A DNA stretch of 64,000 nt, from the NCBI GenBank assembly GCA_017562135.1, contig QEYB01000629.1, positions 310,001-374,000 on the forward strand, given 5' to 3'. Of this stretch, positions 25,014-37,000 are shown piece by piece (positions within the stretch are counted from its first letter, which is position 1; every line of letters starts with the position of its first letter). This stretch comes from Dipylidium caninum (lineage: Eukaryota > Platyhelminthes > Cestoda > Cyclophyllidea > Dipylidiidae). The notes beneath the pieces are model-generated. The model made no database searches, was not told the origin of the DNA, and saw only the letters and a program-made list of their open reading frames with translations. The position numbers were made by a program, and so were the translations under genes.

Positions 25014-28000
25014 ACAACATTTTTTTCTTGATTGCATGGATTGATGATAAGATTTAAAACATTTTCGCTCTTCTAGTCGGTGAAAGGAATGAAAACACCT
25101 TAAGAGGTGCTCGGTCGACATGTTTTTTTGAATTGTGAGACCCTTTCTTCACTGTTCCTTTGAGGTAAAACTGCGGATCCGATCGCCTCGAGACTTCGAG
25201 TGGCTAAAACAGTCGCGTTCGTACTACAACGCGGAGAGGGAGCAGTACGTGGTGAGCATCACGGACATTAATTTTGTCTACCAAAACGAGTTCCTCGGTT
25301 GCGCTGACCGGCTGGTCATTACGCCCCTTACGGATCGGTAGGTTCACCTCCCTCCTCTTCCACCTGCCATCCCCGATCCCTTCAGCTGGGGGGAGCCGTA
25401 AAAGTACCACACGCGGGAGCTTCTGAGGTCCTGATAGTAGTCTAGGCTCCCTGTTTACGTTTTCTTTGGGAGACTGTGTCCAAATAGGACTGGGACTTAA
25501 CATTTAGGTCAAATTTGGTGAGAACAAATTATCCACGGTTCAATGCCCCTGTGTCAAAACGAGCTAATCCCAGACAGCATTAGGCGAGTGCACTGGCTGC
25601 CTCGCCAATTTCAGCATTCATCCAACTCTCCTTCTATCATTGACCACTAGCGCACCTTAACACCGTCCCTTTTCGTCTGGTGATCGGAGACACCATCAGG
25701 TATGCAGTTTGAGGCGTTCTTTTGCACATGCGGGTAGTACTTTGAGGAGAGAGACTCCTAGCCCCAGCCAACGGGGATAAGCTTGGGTCCCCAGCGAGTG
25801 TCAACTCCTGCCTCTGCGAAGGCTCCCACTGGAGTTCACAATGTAAGTCATGGGTGTCTTCAGTAATGTCACTAGCCCGCTTTAATTTCATGGGATTACA
25901 AATGTTAGATTTCCGAGTGAACGACAAACACAGAGAGGGGGAATGGGAGGAAATGGGGCAAAAAGGTGGGTCGCACAAGGGGAGGATTGCCTGGGCAGCA
26001 GGACGGTGGGGTAGGACGATGTTAACTGCATCGACGCATGGGGACCATAACTATCCCATTCGTCTAGGTGCTACATAACTCTGGCTCAAGCACTGGGAAT
26101 GTCGATGGGTGGAGCTCCGGCCGGTCCAGCGGGGACGGGGAAGACGGAGACGGTGAAGGATATGGGCAGGTGCCTAGGCAAGTACGTGGTCGTCTTCAAC
26201 TGCTCCGATCAAATGGACTACCGCGGTCTGGGTCGCATTTACAAGGGGCTGGCGCAGTCGGGTGCGTGGGGATGCTTCGATGAGTTCAATCGCATCGAAT
26301 TGCCTGTCCTCTCTGTGGCCGCCCAGCAGATCGCCATTGTCTTAGCCTGCAAGAAGGAGCAGAAACAACAATTCGTCTTCAGCGACGGGGATGTAGTAGA
26401 TATGAACCCGGAATTCGGCATCTTCCTCACTATGGTGAGTCTGGCTTGTAGCTCTTCACTGGGATTCATCGAGTGCCACCCTCCTGATGGTTTATCCAAT
26501 CAGTCGATTTGCATCCCACCAAAATGTATCCCAGCAGTTTTAAGCGTTTTACAGTAAATGCGAAAAGAAGATTTTATTAGCTAAACAACAACACTGTCTA
26601 AACAGGGGAAGCCATTACGACTGGTTCTTTTGCCCAACTACCGAGGCGCCTGCCTGGTGGTGGCAAGACCACTGTTATTTGAAGTCCACTTGTTTTTGTG
26701 AAGCCCATGCCTTCATTGCTGCTCCCAGCTCGTGGACTCCGCTTTTGACGACTATGGCTAAGAAATTGGCTGTCAAAAATGCCCCCCGACGGCAGTTTCT
26801 CTAAATCACCATGTTAAGTGCTGCCACAAAACAGAAAGACGTGTTTATTCGCCAGCTGGTGGGTAAAACTGATGGCGAACTCTACACTCACACGTAAAAC
26901 TTTCCTTCGCGGTATGGAAAGACGGCAGTAAGTTACCTCGCGGAGGGTGAAGACCCCAATTATTCTCCGTAGATCCAGACAAACACCAAAATACCTGAAA
27001 AGAATGGACTATAAGCAATGTTAAAATGTGCCGTTTGGACTTTGGCCGCAGAAGCCAGAAAGTGTGGTTAGTATTCAAGGAACAACTCCTCTATTAATTT
27101 ATAACCAGACCGCTGACATGACTCTCAAATTGACAATTGGACAACCATTCATAATGCGCATTCTGAGAAATGTGCAAACAAAGTGGACCCTACCTGCTAC
27201 GGTTGCTACTTTGTTTTCGTAAACAGCGGAGACGAAGAGAATTTGTGCTTTTAAAACACCAATTTGGTCTAACTCTTCCTCCTCACGCCTTTTTTAACCA
27301 AATATGGCAGCATCTACTGACACTTTGTGACACGGCCAAAGTATTTCCTCTCACCTAGAATCCCGGCTATGCTGGCCGTCAGGAGTTGCCAGAAAACCTG
27401 AAGATCAACTTCCGCACCGTCTCGATGATGGTGCCTGACAGACAGATCATCATCCGGGTCAAGTTGGCAGCCTGCGGCTTCTTAAAGAACATCGAATTAG
27501 CTGCCAAGTTTTACACACTCTACAAGCTCTGCGAAGAACAGCTTTCCAAACAGGTTAGCACAGATGACTCCCGACTCATTGCGTGGGGGCACTTTCTCCA
27601 ACCCTCATAGGTAGGAGGGTTTTATTCGCTAGGCCACTGTCGGCCTTGAGTAGAAGGCAAGGTTGACAAAAGGCCGGTAAACAAGGGGCGTTTGGAAGGA
27701 ATGTATCAAATTTCACGGGCGAATAAACCCATTGAAGGTGGAAAGTGGTATTATTTCTTCTCCTAGCAGTGCTAAAAATGTGCCCGACTGCATAAATATT
27801 GTGAAGCTCACCCTCACCCAAGGGGAGAACTGGATGAAGGCGATGGTGGGTGACACTTCAATCGGTCGCTTTACTCGATCCGAGTCTGGTTTCCCGGTGT
27901 CTGCCAACTATTTTAGACTCATCAAAATAACTTTTGCACGGTAGTGGTAATACGAGCTTATGATTGGGGGAGCTTCTCCTCGCAGAGGCAGATATCTTCT

Positions 28001-31000
28001 ACGTGTCGTCATCTCTTGGACAACTTCTTCGTTTCAATTCCTTTGAGCGTGGACATGGTCTCCTTGTATATTGTCGTGTCGCACGCCTGCCCTGTCGCTC
28101 AATGAGGGAGCTGAATGCCTGCGAAGCCTAAGGAGATTAGCCGTGTTCCCCGTCTTCCGGAGGTTCCTCCCAACCTTGGACTGGTCAAAGTCAAGAAACC
28201 GCCGTCCCCGCGCCCTCAGAGCTGGGGTCACTCTGCCTGCGTAAAGGTTAGGCAAAGTCGGGAGGGGATTTGCACGATGTGTTTTTCACACTATACGCCA
28301 CGCACTCGCAATACGGGCATCTGCGTGAGCCGAGTGCTTTTTACTGGTATGTGTAACTACTCCTCACAGGTCCACTATGACTTCGGTCTGCGTAACATCC
28401 TCTCGGTGCTACGAACTCTGGGCGCCTTCAAGCGGACCCACACGGACCAGTCGGAGCCGACGTGTGTGATGCGTGTACTGCGCGACATGAATGTGAGCAA
28501 GTTGGTGGACGAGGATGAGCCGCTCTTCATGTCCCTCATCGACGACCTCTTCCCTGGCATGCGGCTCGACAAGCAGGGCTACCCCACTTTGGAAGCGGCC
28601 ATCAAAAAACAGGTTCGCCAATGCTCCCCTCCTGTCAACCCAACAGGTTTTAGATCGCTTAGGTCCAGACAAGTGCATATTATCCAAGTCGGAAACAGAA
28701 GCGTGATCGTGACAAGGATGACGTGAAGAGTGACAGTTTTCGGAATCCGCCCTTATTCACATGCAAGTGTCACAGGCTTGAACTAATTACGAAAAAAGTG
28801 TTTGGTGTCGCGAAACCTGCACAACTCCGGGGAGGGGGAGCAAATATTTACGTGATCACACATTCTGACGATCTCAAATATCAACAATTCAATTACACTT
28901 TTGGTGCCGCGTACAATCGGGCTACTCTGTTGATGGCACACCGTTTTTCGCATTCTGATGGAGAAGAAAAGAGTGACGGAACTCCATCGCCCTAATTGGG
29001 CGGCCTGGCGATTTCGTTGATGCCCCACTGAGTGAACAACTAAACCGCGTGTCTCTAAATCATTAGTCCAAACAGCCTTGCAGGATATAAAAAAATTATT
29101 TGTTTCAGTTTGCAAATTCGTCACGTTTTATTTCTAATTCCCGTGACTCCTCCTTCAAATGCTCATTTGGACCTTAGCTAAAACCAAAAGTTTGGTGACT
29201 GACACGTCCTTCGGTGTGGTGTCATAGCTAAGCGGCCGGTGTCCGAAGCATCCACACCCCTTGGCATCATATTTTCCACCGGTTCGAAAGACGGCGTCAC
29301 GCTGATTGTCTGCTTCTTGCTTCGGTCGGCTGCGGAAGGAGAAGCCGCGTGAAATGCTCGTCCAGCAAGGCTTCATCGCACTGCATCCAAATGGCTTCTT
29401 GACGGAGGCTAGGAGACTATACTTCAGCAGTTTCACTGTTAAAATCACATTGATAAATAAAGAAAGCGTAGTAGAACATGGAGTTAATTACGCTAAACAG
29501 TGGGTTTTCACAAATCTAAGGTCTTGGCATACTCTTACTTTGCACTTGGGGTGTTTACTTTCGACTCATTCATTAAGCCTGCACAAGTGTTTACTACTAG
29601 TAAATTCCCACTGAGAGAGTCAGTTATTGTCGTCTTCTTCTATGAATGCTTTTATCAGGTCGAGAATCAGCAACTGATATTCCATCCGCCCTGGGTGCTC
29701 AAACTCACTCAAATGTTCGAGACTCAACGCGTACGACACGGTTTCATGGCCTTGGGCCCATCGGGCTCCGGCAAAACTTGCTGCATCAACACCCTTCTAG
29801 CCGCTATGACGATGGAGACTGGAACTCCCCACCGCGAGATGCGAATGAACCCCAAAGCTATCACTGCCCCCCAAATGTTCGGTAGACTTGATGTGGCCAC
29901 GAACGACTGGACAGACGGCATCTTCTCCACCCTCTGGCGTCGAACCACGAGGATGAAGAAGGCGGAGCATTGCTGGATTATATTAGACGGCCCAGTGGAC
30001 GCAATTTGGATTGAGAATTTGAACTCGGTGTTGGACGACAACAAGACCCTCACACTGGCTAATGGGGACCGCATTCCGATGTGCCCAAATGCCAAGATTG
30101 TCTTTGAGGTGCACAATATAGACAACGCGTCGCCTGCCACTGTCTCGAGAAATGGAATGATTTATATGTCCAGCTCAATACTTGACTGGAAACCGATTAT
30201 GCAGGGTAAGGGTCAGGTCATTCGTATAGTTGGTGATCATCCTGTGACTAGTGAAAGTCGAATCAATGTAACCTTGCCTGATAAATTCGTGTCAAAATTG
30301 GTTAAAATTATTAGTCATAGAAACGTCCCATGCAACGACTTTTCGCTTTGACTTGTGAGAGATTATCAAGCCTCAATCATCTAACGCGACAGAAATTCTA
30401 CTTCCAGAATTTTTTGTATCAGTTTTTGTAAGTTTATTCACGCAGTTGCAAACGCATCTCTAAAGATGTTGTTGATACAGTTATTCGAGCAAAAATACCA
30501 ACAGTAGTCAGTTGCCGAGGGGAAAAAGTCATTGTTCATCTCAACTCTCCCATATCTCTGGAAATCAGTGTAGCCGAAAGAGAAATAGTGAAGTGCCGAC
30601 TGGTATTACTTATTTCCTAAGTCAGTAGCAGCACAGCGAGGACCTAGATTCACTCTAGGATGTCGTGAGGTTCACCAGCATGAAATCGCACCTTATTATT
30701 AACCTTGATTAAGAATGCTATCATTTAAATGGTCAGTTTAAGTAATGTGGGACATCACGAATAAGCATATGAAGTTAGCAAATACAAAATACGTGGTGTG
30801 TGCGATAAGACCAGGGGGCACAGGAAATCCCGATGCTCCACCACCACCACCACCACCACGAATGATCAAAAATTTGAACCTTTTCTGGAGGCATCCAGGT
30901 TATTACCGTTAGAGATTCTGCAGGCGCTAGCAAAGGTTGGAAAGTCTGCTCACCATTGCAGTCACTTTCGGACTTCTATTTTGGGCCGACGAGCTCGACG

Positions 31001-34000
31001 TCCAGAAAAGTAGATGCTCTACACTGCAGAATGCTCATAAGCATTTGGGGTCTGCGTAATAATTACAAGTTACAACTATCCAAAAACAGGAAGACCTTTG
31101 GCAGCTGCCTGACGACTGGGAGGTTAAGAGTTCGTTGGGTCCCTTCCAAACGCATTATAATTAATCTTTTTGCCCACACTTCTACAATGTCGCTTTAGTG
31201 ATCTTCTGAGTCTTATAATTGTAGGTTAAACGTGTGACAAGTCGGTTACCCAAACCTTCCATTAGGGCCACCCCCAGTCTTGTTTACTACATGCTTGTGT
31301 ATATATCAAATTTTTTTGTCTCCTCTGCAGCGTGGCTGTTAAGAAAATCTTCAAATACTGCGGAAGTAGTGATGAGCATTCTCGACAAGTTCTTTGACAG
31401 AGTTCACCGTCACGTAATCGAAAATCTGGAACCAAAAATGGAAGTGAGTTTAAGTCTACAGGTGGCTAATGCAAAGAACCTCCAAATACTTATGGTCACT
31501 CAAATACCTTTCAGCTACTTGAATGTAATTACATCAAGCAGGTAATCGACCTTCTGGAAGGACTCCTTCAAAATAGGGAGGAGAAAGACTTGGCCAAAGA
31601 GCATCTCGAGAAAATTGTCATTTTCGCCGTCATGTGGTCTCTCGGTGCTTCTTTAGAGCTAGAGGAGCGTAGCAAGTTGGAGCAGTTCCTAAGAACCAAT
31701 TATCCTGACCTTCCATTGCCGAAAATAGCCAAACGTGAGACTTCTCAATCCATGTTTGAGTTCCTGGTTGATGACGATGGCAATTGGCAGCACTGGAACA
31801 GTAGAGTTGCCGAATATACCTACCCACGCGACTCTACACCCGATTACACGAAAATCCTCGTTCCTAATGTGGACAATACGCGAACGGAATTTCTCATTCA
31901 TACTATAGCAAAGCAAATGAAGCCCGTCCTTCTTATTGGTGTGCAGGTAGTGTTTTCGCCCAGCCACATTCTCGTCCCTCTATTTCATCTGCGTTAAGTC
32001 GGCCTTTGTCTTTACTGCTTATTTCCTCCGGCCATTGACAATAGATTTAGTTTCCGGGTGCCGGACCAACTACTATTTACTTCACATCTTTTAAAATTTT
32101 AGGGGAGTGCCAAAACGGTTATGGTAAAAGGATACTGTAGTCGTAGTGATCCAGAAACACATCTCGTCAAGACTGTGAACTTCTCATACGCTACCACACC
32201 AAATATGTTTCAAAGGACTGTGGAGAGTTTTGTGGAGAAACGCGTGGGTTCTACCTACGGCCCGCCAGCTGGTAAGAAGTTGACCATTTTCATTGATGAC
32301 ATTAACATGCCCGTGGTCAACGAATGGGGCGACCAGGTGACCAATGAGATCACACGACAAATGATGGAAATGAAGGGCTTCTACAATCTCGAGAAACCTG
32401 GCGACTTCACAAATGTCGTTGATATTCAGGTAACTGCAACGCTATTCCCTGCTCCGCTTACTTTCCAGCCCCGCCGTCCCGTCCCCCCCCGGCCCCCGCC
32501 ACTTTTTCGGGGCTTTGTTATTAACGTCCCGCTTTTTTGAAATTAGGGGAAATCAATACTTTCTCACGTTGACTAGACACTCACGACCGCGCCGTTTCGA
32601 CACACATTTGATGTCATCGATCGATTGTAAAACCAACTATTGGCAGCCCTGTCAACGCTCCCTTCGCGGCTAAGGTGACAAAACCACCATGAAGTTTGTG
32701 CTCTCAATCGGATGACAGGACGCCATTCGTTTAGCATTTTTCGTGCTGCCTTTTCTTTCCACATCGTAATGGGGGGGGGGGGGGGGCGCGACAGTAGGCT
32801 CGAGAGTAGTTCACGACTCACGAGTCCTTCAGGGAACGTGTTTTCTAGCATTTCCTGCAGTGGCCGGTACTGCGAAATGGGGACAAATAAATTGAATGGT
32901 GTCTCTGTGCGATCTTCATTTGCGATAAATTTTGCGGTAACTCAATTGTTAGCTGTGGATAACACTGACAGGGTGTAAGGACAGACCACGCCTGTTGCCT
33001 ATCGGTGGAGGTCATCTGTTGCCCAAGTGAGACGCTTTTAATGTTTATTGATGTCTGCAGGTGATAGCAGCAATGATTCATCCAGGCGGAGGTCGGAACG
33101 ACATCCCGCAACGTCTGAAACGTCAATTTTCAGTCTTTAACTGCACCTTCCCCAGCAACACATCCACGGATCGAATTTTCAGCAGCCTGGCGGAAGGCCA
33201 TTTCTGCGAAGAGCGAGGTTTTTCAGAGGAAGTACGACGCCTCGCCAAGGCTCTGGTTCCTGCCACACGTCTGCTATGGCAACAGGTTAAATCGAAGATG
33301 CTTCCAACACCGACCAAATTTCATTACGTCTTCGATTTGCGCGATATCAGTCGCATCTGGCAGGGGCTATTGAGGGCGGAAGCTGAGGTCATTGCGACCC
33401 CTAATCATCTTTTAGCTCTGTGGTGGCACGAGACCACCAGAATCATCGCGGACCGCTTCATCGACGTTGATGAAAAGAAGTGGTACCTCACTACATTGAA
33501 GCAGATTGGGGAGGAAGTGGGAGGCGCCGCATCAGCATCAGAACTTTACGCCAGGGAGCCCATTTTCGTGGATTTCCTACGTGATCCCCCCGAGGCAACT
33601 GGGGATGAGCCTGACGATTTTGTTTTCGAGGTACCCAAGATCTACGAGCCTGTGGAGACTTTGGAAGTACTGGCTAAAAGATTGACGCATTTCCAAGTAG
33701 GTTCATTTGCCTCATTAACGTCAACATTCCCTGTGTTTGAGTCCTACTGTGAAATGGATTTATTCCTTTACACACAGTCATGTGAGTCTTTAAATAGTTT
33801 GGTCCAGAAGTCATGGTAAGAATGTATTCCGTGGACATTGAACACCGGAAAACTCTGAAGAGTCATCCTACATTGAGTTACAGTCTGGTTGGTTTCCTCC
33901 GACTCTCTAACTTTTACCTCTCCCATCCTCCTTTCGCCACCTTTTCCGAGGCCACGTACAACGAAACAACGCGCGGCGCGAAACTGGACATGGTTTTCTT

Positions 34001-37000
34001 CCACGATGCAATGATTCACCTGGTGAAGATCAACCGAATTCTGCGACTACCACGGGGACATGCGCTCCTGGTCGGAGTCGGTGGTTCGGGGAAGCAATCG
34101 CTCACGCGACTGGCCTCCTTCATTGCCGGCCACGAGACATACCAAATCACCCTTACAAGGTAATCATATTCCGTCATTAAGAAGGCATTGAGGCGCATGA
34201 ACGACAAGGCGCAAACGCAGAGGTTTCCCTTGAGTGCTGGCGGGGTAGTCACGGAAAATAGCCACATTATCATGCGTTTTGTCATTAAAACTTACAATTT
34301 AAAGGTCTAGGCTGAGCCCTTCCTCCCCCTGGCACATCTCGCCCGTCCCAATCCCTATTGGCAAGCGAGTCTATGTAAATAGCCACTGTGACTTGATGAC
34401 GTCTTGGCCAGGAGTAAAGCGCCACGGAGAGTGGCGGCGACAAAGAACGAGATGTTCAGGTTTACCCTCGCATCCCTTGGAATGATGTCGAAAATTAATA
34501 GTGAGGAAGAGTTGCCTTCTGAGTGGGTGCATGTCAAACAGGTTTTGGCACACCTCCACACTTGCCTGCCTTGGAACATTCATTGTCTGCTTCACCCACT
34601 TCTTCGCGCTCACCCTAGAAATTTTGTTGTCGAAAGGCACATGAATGTGACGTCTGAGGCAGCATTTTATGCCATCTAAGAACGAGTTACTTCACCCCAT
34701 GAAATTGAGCTGTTTAGCTTGTCTGATAATGCCGAGCTCGAGTACTTAACAGGCTATAGTTTCTTCCACGCCTCACAGATCCTACAACCTGTCCAATCTG
34801 ATGGATGACCTGAAGATCATCTACCGCCTCGCCGGCCACCAGGATAAGGGAGTGACTTTCATTTTCACCGACAATGAGGTGAAAGAAGAAGCCTTTTTGG
34901 AGCCCCTGAACAACATGCTCGCCTCTGGTGAGGTAGCGGGACTCTTTGCACGTGACGAAATCGACGAGATCCTCGGCGACCTCTCTCAGCCGATGAAGCG
35001 GGAGTTGCCGCGTGTCCCGCCGACCAAAGAGAATTTGTATGAGTACTACATGCACCGGGTGACACGGAATCTCCACGTCTGCCTCTGCTTCTCCCCGGTC
35101 GGGCAGAAGTTCCGCACCCGGAGTTTGCGCTTTACAAGCCTCATTTCGGGATGCACCATGGACTGGTTCCAGGCGTGGCCACGAGAGGCTCTGGTGGCAG
35201 TGTCGCAGCACTTCTTGGAGGGTTTTAATATTGTCTGCCGATCCGAGGCGACAACAGTCAAGTCGGCCTTAGTCAACATTATGGGGACGTTTCACGTAAG
35301 CTCCGTGCACTCGGAACTCGATACACTAATTTTTATCCGCCCCTTTCTGCCGCTCGGTCTGATTGAAGGGAGCCCGGGTGCTTATGGGGCGTAGTCTTGT
35401 TGCCGATGCTAAACTCCAGAACTTAATGTTATCTCTTTTCGATCCTGGGAGTCCAGAAAATTGCACAGAAGTGCGGGGAAGAGTCCACCCTAAGTTCAGA
35501 CCTCACCCTCCGTACTTACTCGCCTCTGAGGTTCTCTACCGGCTAGGCACGAAGTTACATTTGCGGGACTGCGATTAGGAGTTGGTGACTGGTGTTTTTG
35601 ATACAATTTAACCGCAGTGCCCACGGTGTTTGCCTTACCTCTTCCTCCACCACTCGTGGCCATCGCAGCACAGTGGTGGCTGTAACTAACAAGTATTTCT
35701 ACGCTGTTTAACTCCCTCCTCTCCCTCTCGCGCTCCCTCCTTTCCATCGTTAGGAGCATTTGGGACGATCGAGGGGAGACCAACTAGCCACCAAGCTTAT
35801 CACTAAATCATATGCTTTTTTAGGGAAAACAGCAAGTTGTGCTTGACTCCATTAGGAGTCGTCACTCTTTCCGTCCGTCTACCACATCTATTCCACAAAG
35901 AAAGAAGATTATGCGTGAGCCACACTAGAAGAGATTTACTGAGTGGGCAGATTGACGGCGCCGGGGGTAAAGGCCTTACGGACGAGAGGTGGTGCGTAGT
36001 CAGCCTGCACCTACGCATCCGCTCATTGTGGTGTCGAGCGTTGCTGAAGTGAATCCTCGCGGGGTTGGAGAGAAGAGGGAGACGTGGGGCCAGGGCTGGG
36101 GTGTGAGCAGAAAGCCCTGAATATAAGTCGCTATGGCCGCGTCTTGGTGCTCTGAGGCAAAATGCAATTATCGTTTGCTTAGTTCACATCACGGTTGACG
36201 GGACTCAGCGGTGGCTGATTTAGTCGTCGTCTGCTCTCGCGAGTTTCATGCAGCCGGCGAACCATGGGGAAGAGGTGGTAATGACGCCAAGTGGTACAAA
36301 CACCCATGAGGAGTTTGATCCCCTCTGTCCTCTCCTCAGCCAGATCTCTCGATGCGTGGTCAATGAGTGTAACCCTACAAAGAGTGCCTGAAAAAGGCAT
36401 TTCGAGGTGCCAAATGCCAGACGAATGAGAAGTTCGTGTCTCGTGCTTCAGGCCGAATTTCTTTAGCCACTTAACTGCTGTGCACTAAGACAACATGCCA
36501 CTGAGACATTTTTGAGGCATAAATTCGGATTATAGAGATGTACACTAAATTCGCACAGGTTTTGAATTGTTAAATAATACTTCTCGTCTCCTTAATGACT
36601 TGAAAATAGGATCGGGTTTCAATCGCCTGTCAAGACTACTTCAAGCGCATGCGTCGTCAGACCTACGTCACGCCAAAGTCCTACCTCTCCTTCCTCACTG
36701 CCTACAAGACTACTTACGCCTCCAAGCAGGGCGAGATCGACGCCCTGGCGGGAAGGATGGCCTCCGGTTTGCAGAAGCTCTCAGAGGCGACGAAGGCAGT
36801 AAATGAACTCTCCGAGGGCCTCGTTGTCATGGAGCCGCGAACTTGCTGCGGCTAATAAGAAGGCAGAAGAAGTGTTGGCTCGGGTGAGGGAGCAGGCAGG
36901 GGCGGCTCAGGCTGTGAAGGAGCAGGTGCAGGTGGTGAAAGACCGCGCTGAGACGTTGGTGGCAGCAATTGAAAAGGACAAGGCAGTAGCAGAGGAGAGG

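Larger units (their letters stand above)
11063..25337 (+). other. DNAH5: Dynein exons 7-29: tail (DHC_N1, DHC_N2) and linker
   Basis: These exons encode the stem that binds intermediate chains and light chains and dimerises with other heavy chains, followed by the linker that swings during the power stroke. Recognisable landmarks in order: [12 protein letters not shown] (exon 8), [16 protein letters not shown] (exon 11), [15 protein letters not shown] (exon 15), [12 protein letters not shown] (exon 23), [14 protein letters not shown] (exon 24), NLMEAPLL (exon 25), [11 protein letters not shown] and [19 protein letters not shown] (exon 26), [19 protein letters not shown] (exon 27), [15 protein letters not shown] (exon 28) and [12 protein letters not shown] (exon 29). 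The last two lead directly into AAA1. Intron sizes range from 38 bp to about 1.2 kb. Confidence 0.95.

Noticed and set aside
26640..26700. GGCAAGACCACTG motif resembling a P-loop coding stretch
   Set aside because: It is within dynein intron 30 with no open frame around it, and all four expected P-loops of the dynein are already placed elsewhere.
28115..28726. 203-codon plus-strand open frame read as one gene
   Set aside because: Only 28370-28612 matches dynein AAA1; the upstream part is intronic, ending in a proper acceptor at 28368-28369.
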